DNA from: Mangifera indica
Lineage: Eukaryota > Streptophyta > Magnoliopsida > Sapindales > Anacardiaceae
Direction of reading: 5' to 3'
NCBI RefSeq assembly: GCF_011075055.1
Contig: NC_058148.1
Coordinates: forward strand, 3,491,322 to 3,555,321
Length of the DNA stretch: 64,000 bases
Shown: one piece after another, positions 34,549 through 46,734 of the stretch
How positions within the stretch are numbered: position 1 is the stretch's first letter
Layout of the letters: each line of letters begins with the position of its first letter
The notes under the pieces: generated by a model
Told to the model about the DNA's origin: nothing
Database searches by the model: none
The model's input: the letters and a program-made list of their open reading frames with translations, nothing else
Position numbers and translations under genes: made by a program

Positions 34549-36490
34549 AATAATCTCTCTCTTTTTGATGATGACAAATATATATGCGCTTCAAAAAATT
34601 TTATAAAATATATCAATAAATGTATTTACTTGAAGTTAGGAAAACACTTGATTTTTATGAAAATTTTGCAAAAGTTTGCCTAAAAAATCAAGTTTTCTCC
34701 CCCTGAATATATGCACCATAGGTAGATAATAATACAATTCATATCAATATTGTATATCCAACATTAATCTTATCAAAATATTCATAACATCAATCAAATA
34801 TCACATATAAAATCATAATCAAATATATCCTCATTAAAATATCCATAACATCAATCAAATAACACATCTATAATCATAGTCAAATATATCCATAATCCTC
34901 CATAACAACATCAAAGTATCCATAACGTTAATCAAATTTTTCTCTCCTTTTGTCATTATCAAAAAGAATGAGACAAATGATAAATAGTTAATAAGACATA
35001 GGAAAAATAATATTCATGAACATATAAAAATTATCTTCAAAATGACCAAATATAATCATGAAAGCATAGTCCATGAAAATAATGTTCAAATACGCATGAG
35101 TATCGCAATGAGAGCATTAATAGTCTAAACAAGATAAAGCATCAAAGCATGTGTAAAGTCTATACACATTAAGTATTACGTCCATGATTAAATATAGAAT
35201 ATAACATGTATAACTTCTCCCATTTTGTTATTATAAAAAAGAAATAAGCAAGGTATATATCCAATAAGGCAAAGGAAGACTAAAATACATTAACACATAC
35301 ATAGAAAATATGATTATCAAAGCTAAACCAATGACAAAAAGTCTAAACAATCATAATCATCAAAGTAAGAGTACTAATGTTTAAACAATGTAAAGTGCAA
35401 GTTCATGTAAAATGCACAAATATATCACATAAGCTAACAAATGTTTAACTATGCACAAACTAATCATATAATTATCAACTTAAATAAAATAAAGCACAAA
35501 AGAAAGTTTCGAAATGGAAAATAAAGAAGAAGAAGTATAAATGTCATATTGAGTGCAATGAGATGTGATGAAATGCAACATGACTTCGAATGTATGTACA
35601 AAGGCAAAAACTTAAATTTACATGAACATTCACAAATTTGAAATCCAAATAGACACCCAAGCTAAAAATGGTGAGAGGAATCTAATGGTGTGGTTGAAAT
35701 CCAAAAAGGATGGTCAAAAGAGGTATTTTAAGACAAAAACCAAATTTAGGATGATAAAATTAGGGATTTTCGATTTAAGACTTAGTTCCACAAATCGATA
35801 GTTGGGAAATGTTAGAATGATGCTAGAAGAGATAAATGTGTGTTTAATTTTATAGAAAATAATAAAAATTTGGATGAATTTGAGCAATAATTGAATTTTT
35901 AGGGTTTAGAGTTTTTGAAGATTTTGTTAAAATGTTAGGTGAACTACAATGTTTTTAAAAGGGAATTTCAGTTAGGAAATGTAGAAAATATATTGGGAAG
36001 CAATCTGATAAAAAAATTAATTTTGAAAGTGATTTTAGAAGGTGTTAAAGTAGTGAGGAAGAGAAGAAAAGAAAAATGGAGGTTGGAGTGAGAAAAAATC
36101 GATGTAAAAGTGAAGAAACATTTGCCCTTGTATATTGCAGAATTCAAAAAAAATGATAGACTGAATTTTGACACATTAGGTCGATCAAACTTTGAAAAAT
36201 TTGGTCAACCAAATTGTTCAATTCATCAGTCGAATTTTGCAGAAATCTTGTATATGTTTTATGCATTTGGTTGTCCCAATTTGAACATGAATGAGCCCAA
36301 ATAATTCAACTATGCAATATTAATTCAAAAACATGAAATTCAATGTAATTTGATGCAAAATATTCTACAAAGAGATCAAATACATAAACAGTCAATGAAC
36401 ATACAATTCATAGAAGATTTTTTATCAGATGTTAGCCAATCATAAAATTATGTATGAAATATATATTGACACTTTTAATTGAACTAAAAT
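34549..36490 (-). other. 3' non-coding tract of the SIRE-like element with repeated PPT-like motifs
   Basis: Between the end of RNase H and the 3' LTR there is no coding potential. The tract contains several dispersed related motifs on the minus strand: TTTTTGATAATGACAAAAGG near 34935-34965, a version near 35215-35240, TTTGTCATCATCAAAAAGAG next to the LTR (34556-34580), and TCAGGGGGAGAAAAC at 34690-34710. Multiple polypurine-tract-like motifs in this place are a known Sirevirus trait. Confidence 0.6.
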
Positions 36491-36573
36491 ACTACAAGCA
36501 CAATAATATATAAGTGTAAATGCTAATGAGGTGATTCCATGATCCCAAGCTCATCTCTAATTTTGCAAAAACG

Positions 36574-36807
36574 TTATTCCCTAAAAGGTTTTGTAAAAAT
36601 GTCCATAAGTTGATTTTCGGTTGATACAAAGTCAAGACAAATATCACCCTTTTGAACATGGTCTCGAATAAAATGATATTTAATTTCAATATATTTGGTT
36701 CGAGAGTGTTGAATGAGATTTTTGGATAACCTAATAGCATTTGTATTATCACACAAGATTGGAGTTTTAGAAAGGCTAACTTCATAATCCCTAAGGGTTT
36801 GTTGCAT
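36574..36807 (-). pseudogene. SIRE-like RNase H domain
   Basis: A 77-codon open frame includes LCDNTNAIRLSKN, QHSRTKYIEIKYHFIRD and STENQLMDIFTKPF. These are the conserved C-terminal blocks of copia RNase H: the D in CDN, the H.RTKHI.I..HFIRD block and the .TKP end. This piece alone is open, but upstream RNase H sequence (36810-36950) has a stop and a frame change. The enzyme would degrade RNA in the RNA:DNA hybrid. It is non-functional as part of a broken polyprotein. Confidence 0.85.
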
Positions 36808-36950
36808 TTACAAGGCTTGAGCACAACAACTATCGGTGATAATATATTCTGCTTCTATAGTCGATACAACTATGAAGTTTTGTTTTCTTAAAAACCATGA
36901 AACTAATGCATGACCCAAAAAATGACAAGTACCGCTAGTACTTTTTCTAT

Positions 36951-37990
36951 CTACTTGGCTCCTAACAAGTCGACATCCAAATAACTCACTAGGTCAAAAG
37001 AAATTTCTTTAGGATACCACAAGCCTAAAAATCTAGTAACATGTAAATATTTAAAAATTCTTTTAAGGGCTTTTAAATGAGATTCCTTGGGACATGATTG
37101 GAATCGAGCACATAAGCATACACTAAACATAATATTGGATCTACTAGCAGTTAAATATAAAAGAGAGCCAATCATACCTCTATATATTTTGACATCAACG
37201 TTTGACCCACTTTCATCTTTGGTGAGCTTAATAGTTGAACTCATTAGTGTACTTGAGACTTTTAATCCTTCCATGCCAAACTTCTTGAATAAATCCTTGA
37301 TGTATGAAGATTGGTTTATGAATATGCCCTTTTTGCTTTGTTTGATGTTAAGTCTGAGAAAATACTTGAGTTCTCCCATCATACTCATTTCAAATTCTTT
37401 GCTCAAGATATTTGAAAATTTTTCACATAAAAAGACATTAGTAGAGCCAAAGATAATATCATCAACATAAATTTGAACCAAAAGTATATCATTTTCTTTT
37501 TGCTTAATAGACAATGTAGTATCTACTTTTTCCAATGCAAAAGCCTTTTCTAAGCAAGAATTTACTCAGACGTTCATACAATGCTTGAAGAGTTGTTTTA
37601 AACTATAAAAAGCTTTTTAGAGTCTAAAAGCATGGTTTGGAAAATCATGACTTTCAAACCTAAGAGGTTGTTCAACATAAACTTCCTCTATGATAAATCT
37701 ATTTAAGAAAACACTTTTGACATCCATTTGATATAAAATAAAATTTTCAGAACATGCAAATGCCAAAAGCATCCTAATGTATTCTAGTCTAGCTACCGGT
37801 GCAAAAGTTTCTTCAAAATCTATTCTCTCTTCTTGGTTGTAACCTTAAGCCACTAATCTAACTTTATTTCTAACAACCACTCTAGATTCATTCATTTTGC
37901 TTCTAAAAATACATTTTGGTGTTAATAACAGATTGGTGATTCGGAGGAGGGACTAGTTTCCAAACATCATTTCTTTCAAACTGATTTAGT
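36951..37990 (-). pseudogene. SIRE-like reverse transcriptase
   Basis: An open segment of 194 codons (36951-37535) contains LLVQIYVDDIIFGSTN, with the catalytic Y-V-D-D, then SKEFEMSMMGELKYFL, FINQSSYIKDLFKKFGM and MIGSLLYLTASR. These are the copia RVT_2 palm and thumb blocks. The amino-terminal part continues to about 37990 with stops, for example the LKKAFALEKV and FLNRFIIEEVYVEQPL blocks around 37560-37720. The catalytic motif is intact, but no continuous frame joins it to integrase or gag. Confidence 0.88.
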
Positions 37991-38129
37991 TCCTCTTACA
38001 TGAGTAAAATCCAAAACTTATCATTTAATGCATCATGAAATGTTTTTTGTTCAAATTGTGAAAGAAATGCAAAATTATTACAAAGACTAAAGGATGGTCT
38101 AGTTTTAACACCTTTGATTTTCCTCACAA

Positions 38130-38670
38130 TAATCAATTCTTTAGGATAAACATTTGCATACTTCCAAGCCATAGGGAGATTTTTATCTCTTTTATGTTTT
38201 TGCTCTTGTTTTGTCTCATCCTTAACATCATTTGCTGAATCATGAATTCCTGTTTGGTCTCCATTCTTAACTTGATCATCATCAATATCAACTTACACAC
38301 TAGTTGAAGGATTAGATTCATCAAAAATAACATGCATGAATTTCTTGACTACTAGTGTTCTTTTGTTAAACACCCTATATGTTTTGCTAGATAATGAATA
38401 TCCAAGAAAAATGCCAATGTCCTATTTTGAATCAAATTTTCTTAAATTTTCTTTTGTGTTCAAAATAAAGCACTTGTATCCAAAAACTTTAAAATAACCA
38501 ATATTTGGTTTTTTGTTTTTCTAAAGTTCATATGGAGTTCTATCCAATGATGGTCTTATTAAAACTCAATTTAAAACATAGCATGTGGTATTTATGGTTT
38601 CCGCCTAAAAATACTGAAATAGAATTTTTTTCATTTAGCATGGTTCTAGCCATCTCTTGAATTGTCTTTT
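38130..38670 (-). pseudogene. SIRE-like integrase, distal part
   Basis: The minus strand from 38670 starts TIQEMARTMLNE, the direct continuation of the integrase block GVVERK..T that ends at 41130 before the solo LTR-B. After it come the integrase C-terminal fragments, such as TCYVLN..LIRPSLDRTPYEL and FGYFKVFGYKCFILNTKENL, ending in the acidic linker near 38130. Several stops are present. Confidence 0.75.
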
Positions 38671-41129
38671 TGTAATACCCTCATGTATGTTCCAGGGGTA
38701 TTTATGTCTTTTGACTCTATTTAGAGATATTTCCCATTTTAAGTACATATATTTGTTTTACATGTATATGTGTGTTTATATATATATATATATATATACC
38801 TAAAGAAAAAGAACAAAAAAAAAGAAAAGGAAAAAGACAAAGAGAAAAAGAGAAAGAGATAAGGCTTTATAGAGAAGACTTTTCATCATTTTCGTCCATA
38901 TTCCAGCAGCCTCCAGCAGCCACCATTCTTCATGTTTTCCTTTGCTTTCTTGAAGAAAAAGGAAGGATTTGAGGGAGTTGGAAGATAAGAAAAGAAAAGA
39001 AAAGAAAAGGAAGCACTTGGAAGCTTTGGTAACCAAAGATCTCCTTCCTTCTCCTTTCATCTATGTTTATATGCATGTTATGTGAATATGTTAGTGTGTT
39101 TTGGTATTGATTTAAAGTGATCTTGGTGATAAAGGAAGCAAAACAAAGAGGAGGAAGCCAACTTACAAAGATTTGGCTTGAAACAAGGTAAGGGATATCA
39201 TCCTTGATATGTGACATGTTTTAGGCTTTTGGTTCCTTAGATCTATGTTATAAATGTTGATTTTGATGTTGAGGAATGTTGTTTTGCCATTTGGGATGTC
39301 TATGTATGTGATTTTGTTCATGGCAGAAAGTTGCAGAATATTTACAGTTTTTGCCACTGAGTTCGTCCCATGTTTTGGCTGCCTTATTTGATGACTTATG
39401 AGTGCTATTATATCTTGTTGGAAAGCTCTTTGAATCCTCTTTCCAATGATATATATCTTGTATGAATTAGAGATCATTTGGACTGTTAAAGATTGTATAA
39501 ACCGAAAGGACTGCTTTATCAAATAAACAGGGGAGGCAGTTTTTGCCACTGACTTTATCTGCTGTTTTGACTGCCTGATTGAATGAATTATGAGTGCTAT
39601 TATATCTTGTTGGAAAGATCTTTGAATCCTCTTTCCAATTATATATAGCTTGTATGAATTAGAGATCATTTGGACTGTTAAAGATTTGTATGAACCGAAA
39701 GGACTGGTTTACTAAATAAACAGAGGAGGCAGTTTTGGTCACTGAGTTTATCTCACTTTTTGACTGCCTTATCTATGGAATTATGAGTACTATTATATCT
39801 TGTTGGAAATCTCTTTGAATTATTTTTTCAGTGATATATAGCTTGTATGAATTGGGAATCATTTGGATTGTTAAATATTGCATGAATCACAAGGACTGCT
39901 TTATCAAATAAACAGGGGAGGCAGTTTTTCCCACTGAATTTATCTGCTGTTTTGACTGCCTGATTGAATGAATTATGAGTGCTATTATAGCTTGTTAGAA
40001 AGCTATTTGAATCCTCTTTTCAACGATATATAGTTTGTATGAATTAGGAACCGTTTGAACTGTGAAATTGTATGAAAAAGAAGGCTGCCCTGTCAAATGA
40101 ACAGGGCTGTAAACAGTATTTCACAGTTTGGAAAGGAAAAAGAAAGAAAGGAAAGGAAAGGAAAGGAAAGGAAAGGAAAAAAAAGAAAAAGAAAGAAAGA
40201 AGAGAAAAAGAAAAGAAATAAAAGTAAGAAAAGGTTGGGACTCAAGATTCAAGGGTCGTCCCAAGAGTAATATCTGGTGAGTTATGAATAAATTTAGATG
40301 GAAGCGAAATTAGTAAGATATAAGACTCGCATGTATGCTATAAACTATAAGGGGGCACTTTACACTACACCGCCCGTAGTAGGGCACGTCCGCAGTAGGA
40401 CACGTCCGTAGTAGGACATAGACCCCTAGTAGGATCCGCTCGCAGTAGAGCATGCTCGCAGCAGAGCTCAATTCAGATTCAGAAACAGTGTAGTGAAAGA
40501 AAAAAGAGCTTGAGCTTAGAAAAGTGTCAAATCCCTATAGTTAGCTTCCAGAAAGTATTAAATAGACACTAGATGGGACAAAGTATGACCCAAATAGTAA
40601 AGAGTGAACTAAATTACCCCTTCAATCTCTTATAGAGGTTAGGATGTGAGGTTGAGTCCCAAAAGTGAGTTAGAACAGGAAAAAAAGGATAGTTTACTTA
40701 ATTTTTCCCCTTACTGAGTGTTCTTATCACTCACTCCCTTTTCTTTCCTGATTGCAGGTACAGGTGATCGAGGTAGCTGCGAGGTAGGGTCAGGTCAGCG
40801 TAGGTAGATCCGGCTGGAGCAGGTTATCTCTGGTTTATATTACATGCATACAATAGCATATTCTTATCGACTTTTGACTTTTTGAGATTATGGTACAGTT
40901 GCATATGATTACTCCCTGTTTTCAGATACTTTCAGATGAGTCTTCATATGAGTATATACATCTTTTGTTCGCTTCCAGATTTTCAATTTTCTTGGAATAC
41001 TTCCTAAACACTTTTAATGAGACGTTTATTTTAAAGTATTTTTAAAAAAAGAAAAAAAATAGACGCTACGAATATTAATTCGTAACATTTCTCCTTCGAT
41101 GGGTAATACTTCTAGGGAGGGATGTTATA
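38671..41129 (+). mobile_element. Solo LTR, family LTR-B, copy 2
   Basis: A 2459-bp unit from TGTAATACCC to GGGAGGGATGTTATA with perfect CTTTT duplications (38666-38670 and 41130-41134), inserted in the copia integrase. The reading of the integrase resumes exactly across it. It has no coding domain. It contains four about 190-bp tandem repeats (39350-40080), a GGAAA-rich tract, CGTAGTAGGAC repeats (40370-40465), and a splice-like pair at 39188 (AAG/GTAAGG) and 40757 (TTGCAG/GTACAGG). It is the longest of the three copies. Confidence 0.88.
39350..40080 (+). repeat. About 190-bp tandem repeats inside LTR-B copy 2
   Basis: Four tandem units. The marker TTGGAAAG.TCTTTGAATCC occurs near 39418, 39610, 39803 and 39995. 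Each unit carries GAGTGCTATTATA, a TATATAGCTTGTATGAATT-like block and AACAG.GGAGGCAGTTTT. The first LTR-B copy has three units, so unit number varies. Confidence 0.85.
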
Positions 41130-42020
41130 CTTTTTCTTTCTTTCAACAACACCATTTTGTTGAGGAGTTCTAGGACAAGAGAATTAATGTTCAATACCAT
41201 ACTTATCACAAAAGCTTTCAAATAAATAATTTTCAAATTCTCCTCCATGATCACTCCTAATGTAAGAAATATGCATTTATTTTTCTTTTTATATTTTCTT
41301 GACAAATTTTGAAAATGCATAGAGGGATTCATCTTTTGGTGCAAGAAAAATTACCCAAGTGAATCTTGAGAAATCATCAACAATAACAAAACATAATGTT
41401 TTCCACTTAGGCTTGTGTTTCTTGAAGAATAAAAAAGATGAATATGAAAAAGTTGTAAAGGTCTAGATGTGGAAATATGAGTTTTGCTTTTAAAGGAGCT
41501 TTTTGTTTATTTGCCAAATTGGCATGCATCACAAATTTGATCCTCAACAAAATTTATTTTTGGAAGACCTTTAATAATCTCTTTTTTGGAGATTTTTGAA
41601 ATCAAGTCCATGCTAGGACGACCTAATCTTCTATGTCACAACCAACTATTTTCATGCAATGTAAAGAAATATAGATTTTCATAAGATGTATTTTCTATAT
41701 CTATAGTGTAAACATTTATATCTCTATTTCTTACACAAATTGACTTTTTATCATTCATATTTTCTATAATGCAACTATTTGGCTAAAAAATAACTCTAAA
41801 TCCTTTATCACATAGTTGACTAATGCTAAGAAGGTTATGTTTAAGACTATCCACCAAAATAACATTTTTAATGATAATGTGAGAGTTGTTACCAATATCT
41901 CTAATATTAATAATTTTACCCTTTGCGTTGTCTCCAAAAGTGACATGTCCTCTATCTTTCTTGTTTATTGTTGAGAATTATGAAATATCTGCAGTCATGT
42001 GTCTTGAGCAAATGCTATCA
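41130..42020 (-). pseudogene. SIRE-like protease and proximal integrase
   Basis: The minus strand from about 42015 reads WFIDSICSRHMTADIS, the copia aspartic-protease motif with D-S but with I where G is usual (D-S-G-C). Next is a GAG-pre-integrase block (WHRRLGRPSMDLISKISKK then CDACQFGKQTKSSFKSK). Then come integrase core fragments ending in SCPRTPQQNGVVERKKK at the junction with the solo LTR-B. Several frameshifts and stops make it inactive. Confidence 0.8.
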
Positions 42021-42289
42021 ATGAACCATTTCCTTTTCCTCCTTTTGTTTTTCGGTTCCTCATTATTTGTAATTGTCATGAAATACATGTTGGTTGCTTT
42101 ATTATCCTCTTTTTCAGATTCACTTTCATCACTATCATCCCATGTAGCATTTATTACCTTCTTTTTTGATCTACCAATTTTGAGGAGAGGACAGTCATAT
42201 TCGATGTGTCTCGGCTTTTTGCATTCATAATATACAACTTGTTCTTTCTTTTGTCTTTCTCCTCTTTCACTTTTAGTAGCCTCCCTTTT

Positions 42290-43137
42290 TGTGAAGTTTC
42301 CATTTCTTCTTAGTTTTTATTTCTTAGATGCTTTCCAATCTTCCTAGTCAAGAGTGCAATATCTTCATCTTCATCATTTGATATCTCCTCTTCTTCTTTT
42401 AGGAACTTTTCATTCTCTTTGATGGATAATTTGAAGGCAATACTCTTTTTTTTCTTCTTCACTTCTTTAATTTATCGTTGTTTCACTGTGAGCTCATGAG
42501 TAAGAAGTGACCCCAAAAGTTCTTCAAGAGGTAAAGTTTTGACATCTTTTGCTTTTTCAATTGCTATTACTTTGGGATCCTAAGAAACAGGTAAACACCT
42601 AAGAAGTTTCTTGGTATTTTCTTAGTTAGTTTAAACCTTATCAAGATTTTTCTATTCATTTATGATGGTAATAAATCTATCAAACATGTCACTAATAGTC
42701 TCATCTTCTTTCATTTTGAATAACTCATATGAGTGTGTAAACATGCTAATTTTAGTCTCTTTGACTTATGAAGTTTCCTCTTTTGATATTATCAATAATT
42801 CTTAAATTTCTTTAGCTGAGATACAAGCTTGTACCTTATTAAAGTTATATTCATTTAATGCACAATATAACACATTCATAGCTCTTGCATTAATGACAAT
42901 ATTTTTCTTATCAAAAGAGGTCATTTCTTCCTTAGTTTTGGGTACTTGTATTTTATCTACTTCTTTCATAAGAACAAAAGGTCCATCTTGTACTACATCT
43001 CACAATTCATAATCACTTTGAAGGAAAATCAACATACGATTTTTCTAATGGGTATATCCGATGCCATCAAACAATGGTGGTCTATTAGGGGCAAACCTTT
43101 CATTAATAGTATAAGATTTTCCTAGGTCTATGGCCAT
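42290..43137 (-). pseudogene. SIRE-like gag
   Basis: It starts at ATG 43135-43137 with MAIDLGKSYTINERF, then APNRPPLFDGIGYTH. A TAG replaces the expected Trp codon. Continuing blocks include WDVVQDGPFVLMKEVD-like sequence, NARAMNVLYCALNEYNFNK, KISMFTHSYELFKMKEDE and TLPLEELLGSLLTHEL. These are the UBN2/DUF4219-like gag blocks of the Maximus lineage. At least six in-frame stops are visible. A lysine-rich end with partial zinc-knuckle character lies near 42180-42290. Confidence 0.85.
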
Positions 43138-43174
43138 TACTCTAAATGGTTAAGTTTACAAAAATAAGCAACCT

Positions 43175-43189
43175 TGCTTTGATACAAAT
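43175..43189 (-). other. Primer binding site of the SIRE-like element
   Basis: On the minus strand TTTGTATCAAAGCAA directly follows the 5' LTR. It is a degraded TTTGGTATCAGAGCA, matching the 3' end of initiator tRNA-Met. Confidence 0.7.
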
Positions 43190-44627
43190 TGAAGGATCAA
43201 ATAGCTTAAAAGGGGGGGTAAATTAGGCAATCTAAAATATTTTTTTTTCCAAATTAAAGAATTAAACTAATTTATTTAATTTAATGAATGTTGACTATTT
43301 TAATGCAATTAATGCGAATGAGAAGAAATATTTTGAATAATCAACACAATGAAAATAAAATAACATAAAATATAAGTTTGAAGTATAAGAAAATCAAACA
43401 CATGATACATAGTGGTTTGTCATAACCCAGCCTACATCCACTCCTCCAAGCTATCTCCCTTGGAGTATTTCACTAATCCTTGGTTGACAAAATCCCAACC
43501 AAGCTTTTCTTCACAACAAAAATAGCTTTCAAGGTGCTATTAACCTTTACAAGTGCTAGAACTCAGTTTTTCTCACTAAAAATTTTCTAATCTCTTCAAG
43601 AGTGAACCTCACTCTTTTATAGTGTGAATTTTTGTATGAATTCAATATATAATCTCTCTCAAAGAGTATATATGAAAATTTAAGCTTACTACAACCTAAT
43701 ACAAATGAAATCAAAAAGTGTGTAAGCAGGAGTTTTGAATAGAGAAGAGAATTTGCAAGTGAATAGCTCAAAATTGATTTGCTTTCAAATATATGAAAGT
43801 TCTTAGTGGCAAAAGTTTGTCCCAAGTGGATTTGATTAGGTTTATATGAAAGAAAATGAGGAAAGTTACTATTGTGCACAAAATTAGTCATTTTAATATT
43901 CTAGAAAATACAAAATTTGGTTAACCGAATGTAATTCAATCAACCGAATATAATGTGACACTTCTGTGATGTCTACGTGACATTAGCTATTAGAAAATTC
44001 AAAGCAAAATTTGATAAACCAAAAGGAATTCGATCAATCAAATTTCTAAAAGTCAAAATGTATGGCTTATAGATCATTCAAAAGCTGCTATTGAAGAATT
44101 CAATAGGTCAAATTTGGTTAACCAAATTTTATTACATTTTACACTCTAAATTTTATTTACCTCCTAAACCTTTGAAAAGTGCAATTTAACCTATGTTTGA
44201 AAATTCTTTCAAAACCAGTTTTGAAATATGAAAATGTAGTTCACAAAACTTCATCATTTTAAATAAGTTAATAAACTTTGATAAAAATTTGGCTTAACCC
44301 AATAAGTTTGAAAAATAGCATTTTAACCCGAAATATGAAAGATATGATAATAAGTTTTTGAGTGAGCTTTCACATGCAAATAAATATTCTAATCAAAACA
44401 AATGCATCAAAATTACAAACATATCTACCTAAACTTGAGTTTTTCTTCAAATCTTCAAGAATTCTTCACTTGACTCTTGTCTTTTATTTTCATCTTAAAA
44501 CTCCTTCAAGTGCATTAGATAAATTCTTACAATCTGAACTTACACTTAAGTAAAGTCATTAGTCAATATACTTAGGGATATATTAGTTTGTTATCATCAA
44601 AATAAGAGTATAATGACTCCTTAATCA
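43190..44627 (-). repeat. 5' LTR of the SIRE-like element
   Basis: It aligns along its whole length with 33137-34548. On the minus strand it starts TGATTAAGGAGTCATTATAC and ends GATCCTTCA. Confidence 0.85.
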
Positions 44628-44645
44628 ATATCAAAAAAGTCTTTA

Positions 44646-46503
44646 TGTAACATCTTTCTCCAAAAGTACTGCCTTTCAGAGCAAAAATGTTACTAATTAA
44701 TATCTGAAGTGTCTATTTACAAAAACTTTAAAATAATCTCATTTTAGTGTTCAAAAATTGTTTTGTGAAAACTGAAACTCCGAAAGCAAAGAAAAGGTGT
44801 ATATATCACGTATGAAAAACTCATCTAAAAGCATCTAAGATCATGAAGTAATCATGTACATACCCCTAGTTACAACTATATAACTATTTGAATATTATAT
44901 TTGAAAAAGGCCATACGCATGTAACATAAACTAGAGATAAACTGCTCCAGTTAGATTTATCCTTATTGACCCGACCTTGCCTCACAGCTGCCCCGATCAC
45001 CTATACCTGTAATCATGAAAGGAAAAGAAGTGAACATCCAGTAAAGGGAAAGAAATAAGTAAACTATTTCCCTTTGAGGGAATAATTTGGCTCATCTTTT
45101 ACTATTTGGGTCACACTTTGTCTTATCTGACATTTATCTAATACTTTTTGGAAGTTGACTATAGGAATTTGCAACTTTGCTAGGCTCAAGCTTTCTTTCT
45201 TTCTCTTACTACACCATCTTGAAATCTGAACTATGTTCTACTATGAACATACTTTACTGCAAGCAGACCCTACTACAATTCTATGTCCTACTATAGACGT
45301 GCCCTATTGCAAGCAGTGTAACGTAAAATACCCTTTCATAGTTCCAAGCATGCATGTATTATCTCTTATTAATCTTGCTTCCATCTAAAACTAAAACTCG
45401 TGCTCCGGCCTTTTCTTTCTTTTTAGGCATGTGAGATACTACTGTGTATCCATAACCCACTAGACCATACTCTTAGGATGATCTCTGACTCTTAAGCCCC
45501 AAATTTCCTTTCTTTCTCTTTTCTTTTTCTTTCCTTTCTTTCTTTCCATAAATTGTAGTTATTGTTCATTTGATTGGGTAGTCTTTTTGTTCAAGCAATT
45601 TAACAGTCCAAACAATCTCCAATTCACACGAAATCAATGGCAAAACTATAATTATTGGTTGTATAGCAATGTAGTCTTTTTATTCAATCAATTTAATAGT
45701 CTAAATGGTCTCCAATTCATACAAACTATATATCATTGAAAAAAGGGTTTAAAAAGTTTTTCAAAAAGCTATAAAAACACTCATGATTCATCAGATAGAA
45801 TAGTCAAAATGTAGGACAAAATTGGTGGCAAAACTATAAATATTTTTTAACCCTCTACTATGAATAAAATCACACACATAAATATCCAAAATGGCAAAAC
45901 CACATTTCTTAACTGCAAAATCATCATTTATAACATAGAGCAAAGGAACCAAAGGCATAAAACATGAAACATGCCAAGAATGATTCCACTTACCTTGCTT
46001 CAAGCCAATACTTGCCAAGTTTGCTCCCTTCTCTTTGTCTTCTTTTCTCATTAAAAAAGAACTTTAAATCAATACTAAAACACTTTAACATATTCATATA
46101 ATATACATCCAATATATAAACATAGGTAAAGGAAAAGAAGGAGATCTTTTAGTTACCAAGGCTTCGAAAGTGTTTCCTCTCATTTTCTTTCTTTTCTTTG
46201 TCTTCCAAAACCCCTTCAAATCATCCATTTTTTCTTCAAAAACAAAGAAGAAGCATGAAGAAGCTGAGTTTTTTGGAAGGGATGGGAAAAGAAGATGAAA
46301 ATTGCATTTTGTCTTGTCTTTTAGCCCTTAATGTATATACATACATTTTTGGCTTATTATATATATGTCTTTTTGTAGTTTTCTTCTTTTCTTTTATACA
46401 CACACACACATTTACAATTGAACATATATATATAAGATTGGAAATGTATCAAAGTAGAGCTTAAAGACATAAATACCCCTATAAAGTACCTTAGGATATT
46501 ACA
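44646..46503 (-). mobile_element. Solo LTR, family LTR-B, copy 3
   Basis: On the minus strand it runs from TGTAATATCC (46503) to AAAGATGTTACA (44646), 1858 bp. It matches copies 1 and 2 but is shorter and more diverged, with a reduced repeat region. The flanks CTTTA (44641-44645) and CTCTG (46504-46508) agree at only three of five positions, so the duplication has decayed. It keeps the splice-like pair: CAAG/GTAAGTGG at 45993 and GATTACAG/GTATAGG at 45007. It sits inside the 5' LTR of the old TRIM-2 copy. Confidence 0.8.
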
Positions 46504-46734
46504 CTCTGACACCTTGAATGGTAAAAAAAATAAGAGGTCTCAGACTCTTCCAATTGTCTAAAATGAGAGGCCCAAGCTCCTCGAATTATTCGATTTCTCC
46601 TTATAATCTTTTGATTAATGAAATAGTTTTACTTTATTATGTATTTTGTGTTTTTATCCTCTGTTTCTGTTAAATAAGAGTTAGGTTCCTAATAAATAGT
46701 ATCAAAGCATTCGATCTTGTAGGGAAGACAAACA

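Larger units (their letters stand above)
33137..44627 (-). mobile_element. SIRE-like Ty1/copia retrotransposon, inactive
   Basis: Minus-strand element with about 1.4-kb LTRs (43190-44627 is the 5' LTR, 33137-34548 the 3' LTR). Domains occur in copia order: primer site, gag, protease, integrase, reverse transcriptase, RNase H, then a 1.9-kb 3' non-coding tract with repeated purine-tract motifs. That last feature is typical of the Sirevirus/Maximus lineage. The integrase is interrupted by a solo LTR-B (38671-41129). Many stops and frameshifts make it defective. The LTRs are clearly diverged (numerous substitutions and a 50-bp difference near 43395-43425), so insertion is not recent. It inserted into the 5' LTR of the old TRIM-2 copy. 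A target duplication is not clear at the right side. Confidence 0.88.

Noticed and set aside
37087..37470. Plus-strand frame of 127 codons
   Set aside because: Antisense of the SIRE-like reverse transcriptase.
39350..40080. Regularly spaced repeats considered as a CRISPR array
   Set aside because: Units are about 190 bp and contiguous without unique spacers, inside a plant LTR.
43556..43891. Minus-strand frame of 111 codons
   Set aside because: It lies entirely inside the SIRE-like 5' LTR, is not open in the 3' LTR copy, and has no motif.
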